The notes under the pieces were generated by a model. The model ran no database searches and was not told where the DNA came from. It saw only the letters and a program-made list of their open reading frames with translations. A DNA stretch of 64,000 bases. Source: Imbricaverruca yamaguchii (Eukaryota > Arthropoda > Thecostraca > Neoverrucidae). Of the stretch, positions 34,986 through 45,189 are shown piece by piece. The stretch covers positions 1,035,501 through 1,099,500 of the forward strand of contig JAOTOL010001463.1 of NCBI GenBank assembly GCA_034440575.1, given 5' to 3'. The translations under genes and the position numbers were made by a program. Every line of letters starts with the position of its first letter. Within the stretch, counting starts at the first letter, position 1.

Positions 34986-35068
34986 AGAAAAACAGCGGAA
35001 ACCGTTGTGGTTTTGGTTCAAAACACCTCTTTGCATTCATGCGCATTTACCGTTGTCACTTCTTTCAG

Positions 35069-36579
35069 ACCGATGCGGAGCCTCTGCAGGCTGGAGGAGA
35101 ACCGGACCCTGTAGTGAGCGAAAATATGGATCGTGTCCCGTCCTCGTCTACCTCTGGCGGTGCTGGTCGTTCGGAAGCTGATGTAGCTGTCGATCCCAAC
35201 GCTGCCGACTCAGCACAAGACTCAGTCCGTCCTGAACCTGGTGCCACAAGTGATACCAACGCACTGTTATCAAAGGTGAAGGATGTCGACTCGCGCGTGA
35301 AACGGAACGGGTCAAAACTCGACCAGCTCATTAAGGTTCTTTTAAGCATAAGCATGAATGGCAGCAAGAAGGGACAAAATGAAGAGAATAGAAGTTCTGA
35401 AACCACGAGAACGCTGCTGCGATCTGGCAGAAGCGTCGCCACTCTGGACGTGGCAACCGGCCACCATTTTACCGCTTCTCCAGAAGTCGGCCTGCTATAC
35501 TGCTCTATCTGCGTACCTGTGTCCTGCTCTGCGGCCGATACAAGCACCAGAGGGGTCTTCAAATATGACTTCGGTTTAGGGGACACCTTCAAGGAGGGGC
35601 AAGTGCTGCCAAAGCAGTTCCGACTACTGAGAGTCTCGGTCAAGAACCACTTCTGTGACCTGCATCACCAGAAGGCTATGACTTCCAAGCAAACAGCAGA
35701 ACAACTGGCGAAGGGCCGGTTTGCGACAAACAAGGATGCTGCGCGCCACGTTCTTCGGACAGGGTATTACGTGCTGAAGCGCTCTCTGTCGCGGGCATCG
35801 TTTGAGGACTTGGTCGTTCTGCAGCACCAAAACGGCACGCAAGTGGGCAGCCTCAACCACTCCAGCATGTTTGTACCGACCATGCGCTTGCAGTTCTCCT
35901 CTACCATGAGCAGCATGCTACAGAAGTTTATCGCACGCCAGCCCTGCATCTCGATGTGCGCAGACAAGGTTACTGTGGCGAAGCGGACTATCGACATCAC
36001 CGCCGTGGTGGCTGTAGTCACTGAAGCGCCGGCGGACAGCATGGTACAGTGTTATCGCTGCACCAGTGGTTCAAGATCACAGTGGCAATGGACTAGCAGA
36101 AGAACTGTGTCGATCCCTGGCGAACGTGGGTGTAACCCACCATGACAAGCTGGTAGCAGTGTGCATGGATGGCCAATACCATCACAACAAAGTGCCAGAA
36201 AAGTTGCTCAATAAAATGGGTGCTAGCGATCTCCGATTTCAGACAGCTCCGTCTGTGGTAATGCTCTGGGACGGCGCTCATTTGCTAAACTTGGCGGATG
36301 AAGACGCGCGGCGTTCCGACAGGTGCGAATGGGTGGGCCAGGCCATCTCGTCCATGATCAGAATCACCAAGCGCTACACCATCGGTAAGGGCTTGGAAAC
36401 CCTGCTGAGCGCCAGAGAAGAGCATGGCGAGACGGTGCTGCGGCCCGAGCTCTGGTCTGGCACGCGGTTCGCGCCATATGCCTCCCCTGTTGCGGGTACG
36501 ATGGTTGATGACCTGCAGCAGCGGATCAGAACAGGAGAGGCGGATGACAGTGAACAGCGAGATCTCCGACTGCTGCGAG
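35069..36579 (+). CDS. Exon 2 of zinc-finger/hAT-like gene (one frameshift)
   Basis: A strong acceptor (TTCTTTCAG|ACC) at 35,068 opens a 1.5-kb exon. The first 70 residues are Ser/Pro/Asp-rich and probably disordered. KVKDVDSRVKRNGSKLDQLI looks coiled. A Cys-containing SPEVGLLYCSICV segment precedes a conserved-looking core. Near 36,048 the reading frame jumps by one base: the upstream frame reads ADSMVQ, and VIAAPVVQDHSGNGLAEEL continues in the next frame. Dropping one T would restore continuity and give an exon length that fits the phase-1 donor at 36,579|GTTAGT. The later part has CMDGQYHHNKVPEKL and LWDGAHLLNLADED, reminiscent of DGQYFHLxV-type hAT-like proteins seen in ticks and cnidarians (from memory). 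The function is unproven. A transposase relic or a domesticated protein are both possible. Confidence 0.65.
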
Positions 36580-37432
36580 GTTAGTTCAGAATATGAATAT
36601 TCCTGGGAGGTGTTGCACGAGTCTAGACACATGGGCATTCACAATATCCAGACACTATTTTTTTGCTAAATTGTGTGGCAAATGACTGGTGATTAACATA
36701 TTGTTATTCCGCAGTTTCTATTTGTCTTTTATACACGCGCCCGGTTAAATACGGCAAATCGCAACATGCTTGGGCGGATGGGGGAAGTTTTTGCGGAAAA
36801 ACTGCGTTTAGGACAAGTAACCTAAGATTGTCTTGAGGCAAGCAAAACCATGATGTCAACGTAGTTTTCAGCGAAGTTGAGTATCCTCTTCCGCAATGCT
36901 TCCGCTTCCACAAATCAAGGGCTGGTTTGAATACATTCCTAGCACGTGACTGAAATCTTCACTAAAATGATTTCTTTTTGGAAATCACGGCCTGGCTGAT
37001 CAAATCTCGCCCAATGACCCTCAACGCCATTTCTATCAATTTTATACCAAAATATCCGCCGACCAATTGCGAGGAGTATAGCCAACCGTGGTGAGTCGGC
37101 GCCGTAGCGTTCCAGAGTTATTCACGAAAAAGCTTTGCTCGGTTGTGGGGTCACATTGACCACCACCAGAACACGTGCTATTGGATATATTGCGCAGGTA
37201 TAGGCTGTGGTTTAGCTTAGCATTACTTTTTTTACATTTATAATGGCACAGGAGTATAACTAAAGTTAAATACAGCAATGCATATTATTTTCCTTTTTAT
37301 TGCGAAGTACAGCTTTGCTATGGAAGCATGTAATTCCCCAACTTGCACCCTGGCCATATCTTGTTAGCGACACCTCAGTCTATAACTGACCCCACTACTC
37401 AACCCTACCGATATTTCTCACTGATTTTTCAG
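36580..37432 (+). other. Intron 2 of the hAT-like gene
   Basis: It starts GTTAGT and ends CTGATTTTTCAG. About 850 bp without other recognised features. The phase-1 junction joins G with AT to give an Asp codon. Confidence 0.6.
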
Positions 37433-37665
37433 ATCCGAAGTTCACCACTCAGCTGACACCCCTTTGTGACTTGTATGACGTGCTCGCCGAGGGTAGCAAT
37501 TCGCTTAAAAATATTCAGCTCCTGCCTTGGGAACGACAGCGCATGTTTGACAACATGGTGTGCAAGCTCGCTGAGATGCAGGACGCTTTAGAGAGCGAGG
37601 ACACAGAGCTAATGGCGGAGCGCTGGCCCATGCTGTCATCATTTCCTGCCACCTCCTACGACCAG
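37433..37665 (+). CDS. Exon 3 of zinc-finger/hAT-like gene
   Basis: Acceptor CTGATTTTTCAG|ATCCG, donor GACCAG|GTCAGT in phase 0. It encodes about 78 residues beginning DPKFTTQLTPLCDLYDVL and ending TSYDQ. They are helix-prone and Leu/Glu-rich, as in the central helical insertion of hAT-like transposases. It continues the exon 2 frame without a stop. I find no further exon downstream. The SINE and microsatellites that follow may have pushed the rest of the gene far away, or the gene may be truncated. Confidence 0.6.
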
Positions 37666-37752
37666 GTCAGTTTAGTATCATATTTTGTTCTTGCTTCGCT
37701 TCCCCATATAAAGTCTGTGTATATACACATGCATATAATATGCATATCTATG

Positions 37753-38207
<455 letters not shown>

Positions 38208-38505
38208 TTTTTAAAAATATATGTGTATATATATTGTTTTGCAAATTCAGGTGATGGAAAGAGGAAGCAGCATATGTTTTAATAACAGTACAATTCCGTA
38301 TCCCCTCCCGTTGCATCATCTCCAGTCGTTCCTTTTATGATTTTATTCTGCTGCAGCTGTTACGTGTGTTGCACGTTTCACGTTGGAGTGGCTATTGTGC
38401 TTCGTATATCCGTTATCTCTCGTTGGGTCCGATTTCTTTGATTTTCTTTTAAAAATAATATAAAATTAAATTAAATATTAAATAAATTAATGGGAATTGT
38501 TGATA
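38208..38505. other. Unrecognised AT-rich sequence
   Basis: No motif was seen. Confidence 0.4.
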
Positions 38506-38506
38506 T

Positions 38507-38571
38507 TGAATAAAAAAAAAAAAAAAAAAAACAAAAAAAAAAAAAGAGAGAGGGAAGAGGGAGAAAAAAAG

Positions 38572-38616
<45 letters not shown>
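38507..38616. repeat. Poly(A)-rich block with GA interruption
   Basis: A-runs are broken by AGAGAGAGGGAAGAGGGAG in the middle. It resembles the 27.0-27.1 kb block in having pure A with an internal G-rich interruption. Confidence 0.9.
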
Positions 38617-38618
<2 letters not shown>

Positions 38619-38687
38619 ATCTCTCTTTGGATTCGATGCATGGCAATTGTCGATCAAGCCATGCATCGATCCGATCCGAGCCAGGAC

Positions 38688-38864
38688 AAATAATAATGAG
38701 TAATACTAATTTGTTATTTAACTTCTATAGTTATTTCGCGTCGGCATCTGTGATGCCGTGTCCGCGCCGCGAGGGGAGAAGCTCATCGGTCGGCAGCGCG
38801 GATCGAACCCACGACCTTTGCCGTGTGAGGCAGACGCATTTACCAACTGATCTATCCTTCCCCC
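38688..38864 (-). mobile_element. tRNA-derived SINE, family SINE-2, inverted copy
   Basis: On the minus strand the head is GGGGGAAGGATAGATCAGTT, with an anticodon-loop-like CCTCACACGGC (compare tRNA-Val CAC) and the B-box GGTTCGATCC. The body is CCGACGCGAAATAACTATAG and the tail is AT-rich. A plus-strand copy starts only 43 bp away, head to head. Confidence 0.85.
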
Positions 38865-38907
38865 GAGGTAAGCCGATGGAGCCAGTCAGTTACGACCGCC
38901 TGTTTGC

Positions 38908-39085
38908 GGGGGAAGGATAGCTCAGTTGGTTAGAGCGTCTGTCTCGCGTAACAAGGGTTTGAGCCGCTCTGTCGACCAATTGACTTCTCCACTCGCGAGC
39001 ACGGCGTTATAGGTTCCGACGCGAAATAACCATAGCAGTTGAAAGCGTCGTTAAATAACACAATAATAATAATTATTATTATTAT
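38908..39085 (+). mobile_element. tRNA-derived SINE, family SINE-2, direct copy
   Basis: The head GGGGGAAGGATAGCTCAGTT is followed by GGTTTGAGCC (a decayed B box). The shared body is TTCCGACGCGAAATAACCAT and GCGTCGTTAAATAACAC, and the tail is (ATA/ATT)n at 39,060-39,085. Confidence 0.85.
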
Positions 39086-39379
39086 CGCCTCTTTGCTCCG
39101 CTGCCGACTGGTTAGCCTATTAGCGCACTTAGTTTTAACTCGTTGGTTGTTGAGACCAACAACGAAGTTGGTGCTGAGTTTTGACACCATGTAGCGGCTC
39201 GTGTTTCATGAAAACATGGCTTCTCGTGTTTTTTGCCTAAAATAAAAACCCTGCAAAAATACTGCAAAACATGGAACTAAAGTGGGCTAAAACAAAGAAC
39301 TTCACGGGACACTACCTTTGGAGTGGTGGAAAAGTTATGGCGAAAAATTTCGTTGGTGGAATTTGCGACCATTTTTTTC
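39086..39379. other. Unrecognised sequence before the gag-bearing LINE
   Basis: GGTGGAAAAGTT and TTGGTGGAATTT at 39,320-39,362 resemble, in the opposite orientation, the GTGGAAA-rich stretch near 30,405-30,460. No gene was seen. Confidence 0.4.
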
Positions 39380-40680
39380 ACCTCTGGGGGTGACACCCGT
39401 CGCCCCACGCAGTCTTTTATCTTCGTGGTTTCTTCTGTTCCCTGAGTTCCCGCGCCTAGTTGTACTTATCGAAACAACTCTAGGTAAGGGTTTTTCCCCA
39501 CGATGGATAAAAATGTAAGGACGCCGACCCCTGTTCTCCATCGGATTCCGACCCTGATTTTCCGCCACTGACTACACCTGACGACCGTCGCACGAACACG
39601 GACTTGGCACCTAACGCACCTTCGCTTGATGCCGCCACGGATGACCCATGCCAGACAATTCCCCTTGATGACGCAATGGAATCCCTCTGTGCCTCACCGA
39701 CCCCTGTTCGTCCCAAGACCACGACCTCGCCTCGCAATCCGGACCATACCATCAGTCTCCACGCCGCTGACCCTTGCTCGAACCAGACCACGCCCTCTCC
39801 ACCTGAACCCATCCAGCCCATCGAACCCTACCTCGACAGTGCTGGATAGTACGTAGCCGTTAATCATGTCGAGGAATCCGTTTCCTTCCGCCGTAACAAC
39901 GTTTTCTGGCCGACAAAACAACTCGTCATATGCTTCTTAGCAAATCCTGACATCGAAGCCCCTGCCAACGGAACCATTGTCTTAAAAACCCAAACCAAAA
40001 TGCAGACCAAAGCCCTCCTCCGTACCACCACATTTTGTGGTGTCACAATTTCACTCCATTCCAACCGCAATGCCACCAAGGGCACCATCTTCGCGCCGGA
40101 GCTCCGCTTCATGTCTGAGGCAGATATTCAAGCCGAGCTCAGGCCGGAGGGGGTGACCCATGTCCGCTGAATCACATCCTTAAAAGACAGCCAGAAACGT
40201 GATACGAGCCTCCTTGTTCTTAAGTTCAATTATACTACTATTTCCATGACCCTCCTCGCCGGATACCACCGGACCCTCCTCGTCCGTGTATTTATTCCAA
40301 ATCCTCTCCGCTGTTTTAACTGCCAGCGCTTCGGCCATGGGAGCAAAACATGTCTCCAACCAGCCCGATGCTCCAAGTGCGGTGAACCACCCCATCCCAA
40401 ATCTACCTGCTGGAAACCAGCCCACTGCCTGAACTGTCACACCTCCTATCACCTGACCACATCACCCCTCTGCCCAGTCTGGCGCAAGGAGACGGAAGTC
40501 TGCGAAGTGAAAGCTACGACCGGGGTGTCCTACCCCCAGGCCCGGCGGTCTGTCGAGGCCACCTCCCCGTCCACAAAATCTTACGCACAGGCCGCCGCCA
40601 TTGCTCCCCACTTCCCGCGTGAAAAACCACTTCTACTAGAAAGGCATGTAAATTCTTTCTGTTCATAATGTCCTGAGCAG
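39380..40680 (+). pseudogene. Jockey/I-type LINE: 5' end and ORF1 (gag) with three zinc knuckles
   Basis: The likely 5' end carries GGGTGACACCCGTCGCCC. An ORF starts near 39,503 (ATGGATAAAAATG), has a Pro/Thr/Asp-rich N-terminal region, then SFRRNNVFWPTK and TKGTIFAPELRFMSEADIQA. The pre-knuckle block LLVRVFIPNPLRCFNC follows, as in other Jockey/I gags. Three intact knuckles come next: CFNCQRFGHGSKTC, CSKCGEPPHPKSTC and CLNCHTSYHLTTSPLC, with PLCPVWRKETEVCEVKATTG after them. The gag would coat element RNA. At least two stops (after DSAG near 39,848 and after THVR near 40,168) break the frame. The element is cut off after the gag, with no ORF2. The same family is on the minus strand at 59-61.4 kb. 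Confidence 0.88.
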
Positions 40681-41097
40681 GCCGAAGTGCTCACCATAAT
40701 AAAATGAAAAAGGTGTCGGTAGCGATGAGTTTGGTTTTTTTTTTAAATTACTGCAGCTTGCCTTTAGTTACATTATGGCATTAGGATGTAGGTCATCCCA
40801 GCGTTGGCTCCCTGTGTTCTTTGCTATCATTGATTTATCGATTAGCTAAGATGTGGCGTATATAACTACATGTGGAAGACGTTTTAGTGCATATTTCATG
40901 CTAACCAAGCCTCGCGCAATGCCTCAAGTGCCCACAATGCCTCGCGTGACAAATATGGGATCACATTCATTGCAGCTTCTAAGCTGAACTTCTACCACTT
41001 TCTAATTTGTGATTCTTTCACCGATGCAAATATGGCAAAAAAAGTGAAAATGGATGTGTCCCGGTTGTATGGTAATTGCGCATAGGGTGTGTCGCAA
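40681..41097. other. Unrecognised intergenic sequence
   Basis: No motif was seen apart from a T-run near 40,735. Confidence 0.4.
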
Positions 41098-41232
41098 ATG
41101 CACCCGCACCAATGCACCTGCACCAATGCACCTACACCAATGTACCTGTACCAATGCACCTGCATCAATGCACTTGCACCAATGCACCTGCACCAATGCA
41201 CCTGCACCACTGCACCTGCGCCATCGCGGCTG
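41098..41232. repeat. 14-bp minisatellite AATGCACCTGCACC, about 9 copies
   Basis: The period of 14 bp is exact (AATG at 41,111 and 41,125). Point variants are TACACC, TGTACC and CATC. It reads as Cys/Thr/Asn/Ala/Pro repeats in all three frames, so the overlapping open frames are artefacts. Confidence 0.9.
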
Positions 41233-42065
41233 CGCCATGCGAGCATGTTACGAAAACACCCATGGCAAGAGACAAGCCATTGATGTGGAGTACTCCATCA
41301 TGATTGCAAGCCAGGGGTCTAGGCTCGTGTGCTTTCAGTATTGTTAGTACAACACCAATTAGATCCCGCATACGTTGCCATAGAAGACCATATTTTGATT
41401 TCCTTCATAATGACCCCAAAATACTGGACTAACTTACGGGATTTGGAGGGGGCACTAAGCTCCTTTTAAAGAAAACACAAATGTTGCTCAGTATATCAGA
41501 ACACTGCATACCTTCTTTATTGAAGGAAACGTCTGTATATTTCGCTCTGCCAATGTCACGCTAATAATGTCTATGATTCAGCACCAAGTTTACGCCGGTA
41601 CATAAAAACAAGTTTGTGAAATCACATGTTGGCAACACCAGTAATTATACCAAGCCTGCACTGATGTTGCAAGCTATACAACAACTAGGCAGTATCTGTT
41701 TGCATGAAGGGAGCAGTGGTGCGAAACGCTGCACGCTCCACGCCCCAGTCAGTTTCCGAAATGAACATCCACAACCCAAGAAACACAATCGGATATCACG
41801 CGTCGCGCCCGCCGTCGCCAGCCAAATGAAAGGCGTTCTATTTCTGTCGGCGCCGTGGACTGCGCTGGCGGTGATCAAAACTACTTATCTCAAAATGCTT
41901 ACGGTCTGCGTCACTGTGCGGCGTGATGTCCCACTTAAGTCGTGACGTCAAAGTCTGCAGTGGGCGACGCATGCCAGGCCGGCACGCGGGACTCGCTGCA
42001 CGCACGAGTCATCGCAATGGCAGGATTCTGTCATGGCGGTCAGGATTTGACCTGTAATTCATTTG
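41233..42065. other. Unrecognised intergenic sequence
   Basis: A 109-codon frame at 41616-41945 on the plus strand has no known motif. Confidence 0.4.
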
Positions 42066-42255
42066 GTCATTGAATTGCGCGGCGTGGCTCCCTGTGCTCA
42101 GTTCATTGTGCGTCGTGACCCCTGTGTTCAGTTCATTGTGCCGTGTGACCCCTGTGCTCACTTCACTGCGCGGCGCAGTACTTTGTGCCGAGTTCATTGC
42201 GTGGCGTGACCCCTGTGCCTTGTTCGTTGCGCGGCGTGGCTCCCTGTGTCGTTGA
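42066..42255. repeat. Degenerate minisatellite of about 30 bp
   Basis: CAGTTCATTGTGCGTCGTGA followed by CCCCTGTGCT-type units repeat about six times. Variants include GTTCGTTGCGCGGCGTGGC and CACTTCACTGCGCGGCGC. Confidence 0.8.
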
Positions 42256-43059
42256 GTCGGAGTGCAGGTGTGGCCGACGCGTCTCACGTGCAGGTGGCAA
42301 CAGTCGTCAAAAGTACACTACGCTGTCCAAACATCTTGCGGCGCCAATCTTCTACACCATTCTATAGCACTTTTAGACGAGCAATTTCATTGGCCTTCAT
42401 TTCAAGTTTTTATGTTCTTTCAACCAAAATGTTATGCAATGTTATGCATGCTATACAAGTTATATGTTGTAAGAAAGTGCTTCCAAAAACAAAAATTATC
42501 CAGGTAAATATATGTTCAAAATGTTGACGGTTCTCAAAATATTCTGTCCGAGTAGCGAATATTGAAGTAATTCCGACAACAGTGTTTGGAGCTGAATCAC
42601 ATGGTACAAATTCAAACTAAGCTGCCTTCACTTTAAAATATGAGCTTCTCCACTTTACAAACCCAGCCCAAAATCCTTCCATGCTCCAACATCCTTCCAT
42701 GCATGTTGCAATTATGCCGATGTACGTCGGTGTTATATTGATTGCAGTGATAAGTCTAATTATCCATGATAGTTAAATTCACAGCACACACTGATTTTCA
42801 GGCGCAGCAACTTATCAATATTTAATCACCGCAACACAAATCATAGAACAAATCTGTGTCACAATACATTGTGCGAAATGATATTGACAGCAGTTACAAA
42901 ATAAATTAACAACGGCAGACCAAGCTCAAGCAGTACTACTCAAAATGCAACACATCTGATTAAACCAGATCACTAAATCATGTCAGAATAAGGCCATAGA
43001 GAATCCAAGACAAAAATTGAAAACCCCTTTAAATACTCGGAATGGCGTCAATCCTTCCT
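42256..43059. other. Unrecognised AT-rich sequence
   Basis: No motif was seen. Confidence 0.4.
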
Positions 43060-43440
43060 AGTTTCGCAGCTCCATGGGCGACCGGGGGCAGATGATGAGG
43101 GGATCTCGGAGTTGCGTACAGTCACCCACCGCGTCCCCAGGGCTCCCCATATGTAGCAGTGTGTTGCTCTTCAGTCTCTTCACGGACGACCTGCATCCTT
43201 ACTATCCTGATCTTCACCTTACTCACAACACTCAGCTACTTGATTGCGCTCGTACGGGTCAGAAAATTGTGCGAAACCTCGAACCCCGCTTAGAACACTT
43301 ACTAATTTTTTTCACTTCAAAGTGGAAAACACACTTTAAGTTTTAAAAAGAAGTTAAGAGGGCTGTTAAAGTAGAAACAATTCGTAGCGCCAGACCACAA
43401 AAATCGGCGCTGATGCGCTTCTCGTATATTGGCAAAAGGG
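43060..43440 (+). mobile_element. Highly decayed LINE reverse transcriptase relic
   Basis: The peptide SSVLLFSLFTDDLHPYYPDL followed by HNTQLLDCARTGQKIV resembles the RT segment GSVLxPLLFSLFxNDLP...DDTQLL with the catalytic loop damaged. A THRVPRG-like stretch upstream may be the old GVPQG block. RPQKSALMRF follows in another frame, where LINEs have a TKRRRP-type motif. No catalytic aspartate pair is intact. The assignment rests on motif order only. Confidence 0.5.
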
Positions 43441-44425
43441 AAGTGTTCTTGACAACACTAGAGACTTGCTTGATGCATTTTGTTATGCTATATAATTAAA
43501 AAGTCATGTTAGGTCGCCGAGGTCAAGTCATGTCAAGTTCATGTCAGGCTAATGGAACCAAACTTGGTCAACTGGAATGTGTCATAAATGCAAATGACTG
43601 TCATGCTATTGATGTCACTTTACATGTTACTCCCTACACATCCTGAAATCTACTTTTTGTCATTGTGTGCCCAAGCGTTTCCATACTTTCTTCATGCATT
43701 TCACTCCTTTCTTTGCGAAGCCGATTGTGCGGAGACGTCCGACGGAGTAGTCGGGTTGGGAGCCCGGTTCCGGTAACTGGAGCAGGTAATGACCTACTAA
43801 AGTGCCTCTATATAGGTGACCTGAGGTCAAATGGCGGATCAGACATCTGTATTGCATCATTAGGAATGTCCAAAACATCATTAATGCCACTTTTGAAGCA
43901 TTTAAACACGATCACAGCGATCCATAACAATGACAAGCCAAGCCACGAAAAACCAAAAACATTTCCTATTTGGACCTCATTTGACCTTGAAGATATTGAC
44001 CTAAGGTAATGAATTTTGTGCACAATATAGTTCCTTATCGTGCCCATCCATCCTGCGAATTTCGTTGTTCTAGCCTTCATAGGAGCTGAGATCTTAGGGG
44101 GGCGGAATCTGCCCCCCTCCAGTGTGCGTTATTTTCAGAGGCCCTCCAGGGCGCGTGTTAAGTAAGAGCTGGGGGATGTGAAAAAAAAGTTAGCCACGAC
44201 CACTCAGGGGCGCAAACTTTAGACAATTATAAGCAACTTTCGCATTTGAACCCTGTATCTATCTTTAAATAAACACCCGCCCCCGCCCAAATCACTTTTC
44301 GCCGAAAAGTTTTTCCACGATCTCATTATCGCTCAATTGCTTTATACCTAGTATTACTAGGTATAATGTGTTCATTTCACGTGTGCTAATTTTGTTTAAT
44401 TTAATTTAATTAATTTGTTTACTTT
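43441..44425. other. Unrecognised sequence with many AGGTCA/TGACCT hexamers
   Basis: AGGTCA-type hexamers occur near 43,512-43,560, 43,815-43,830 and 43,970-44,010. No coding motif was seen. Confidence 0.4.
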
Positions 44426-44545
44426 CGGAGCCGGAGCCGCCTTGCTTTTGACGGCTCCGGCTCCGACTCCGGCTCCGAGTAAAATGTCCCGGCGGCTCCG
44501 GTTCCGGCTCCGGCGGCCTCGGTTCCGGCTCCGGCTCCGCATCCC
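44426..44545. repeat. GGCTCC hexamer-based minisatellite
   Basis: GGCTCCGGCTCCGACTCCGG and related units, with a CGGAGCCGGAGCC inverse at the left edge (44,426-44,440). Confidence 0.85.
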
Positions 44546-44559
44546 TGCTTATGTTAATA

Positions 44560-45175
44560 TTAAAGCAAAGAAATCGATCCGAATTTCCACTGTATATATT
44601 TCGCCCACGGGTCTTCCTCAACAGTAAACATTTTGCCTTAAAAACAAAACACAAAAACACTCACGTCAAGTACACCTCGAGACACCGTACAGTGAATGGC
44701 CTTCATCTTGCATATTACAATATTTACGTACTCGTAAAATACATACACCTATTAACATAAGCCCACGTCAAGGTGTATGATCCGTGAGTGTATGCATGTG
44801 CCAACTTGAGACCCAGGTGTGTGTACGTGTGGGTGCGGTTATGTGTTGCATATGTGATTGCTTTAAGCGGTGTAAAGAACCGGTTTTATCATGGTCCAAT
44901 GTCATGGTGTTTAATGATGGCCTTTTGTTTATAATCTCTCCTGATTCGCTGATCTTGAGCTCTGCTACATCTTTGCAGACTTGCAGAGTAGATATGCTGA
45001 GTGTTTTAGAGTCGAAAGTGCGGCTTGCGTGAGTGATTTTGAAGTGTTCGCCAAATGGGGTGTTTGTGGTTTTGTTTTTAGCGCCTCTTAAGTGCTCATC
45101 AAATCTGTCCCTAACAATGCTCTTTGTTTCTCCTATATACCTGGTCTCAATAGCTGGCATGTTGTAAGGTAGACG
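44560..45175 (-). mobile_element. Penelope-like element, inverted 3' part with GIY-YIG domain
   Basis: On the minus strand a 130-codon frame (45,160-44,768) reads TRYIGETKSIVRDRFDEHL, FGEHFKITHASRTFDSKTL and NKRPSLNTM. This is the C-terminal GIY-YIG endonuclease of Penelope-like elements. The tyrosine-Ile-Gly and the Arg of the catalytic helix are visible. The first GIY half is missing, so it is truncated. The DNA runs on in parallel with 48,130-48,700 of the plus-strand copy, including non-coding tail strings such as CCTGGGTCTCAAGTTGGCAC and GAGGAAG.CC.GTGG. It lies head to head with the start of that copy. Confidence 0.88.
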
Positions 45176-45189
45176 GCGTTACGCGTTAC

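Larger units (their letters stand above)
31658..35068 (+). other. Intron 1 of the hAT-like gene, filled with LINE debris
   Basis: It starts GTAAGT and ends in a pyrimidine-rich CGTTGTCACTTCTTTCAG. Inside are an AT-rich stretch (31,690-32,760), two CR1-A pieces on the plus strand and one on the minus strand. A short array of GGGATTATTAAAAGTC-type repeats lies at 34,018-34,098. Repeats of CAGCATTCAGCATTTGTCCA lie at 32,630-32,690. Confidence 0.5.

Noticed and set aside
35069..36579. Exon 2 as a viral or retroviral protein
   Set aside because: No protease, RT, integrase or envelope motif. The splice borders and DGQY/DGAHLLNL patterns point to a hAT-like protein.
41054..41347. Cys/Thr/Asn/Pro repeat proteins resembling metallothioneins
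   Set aside because: They come from a 14-bp repeat read in all three frames, with no start context or conservation.
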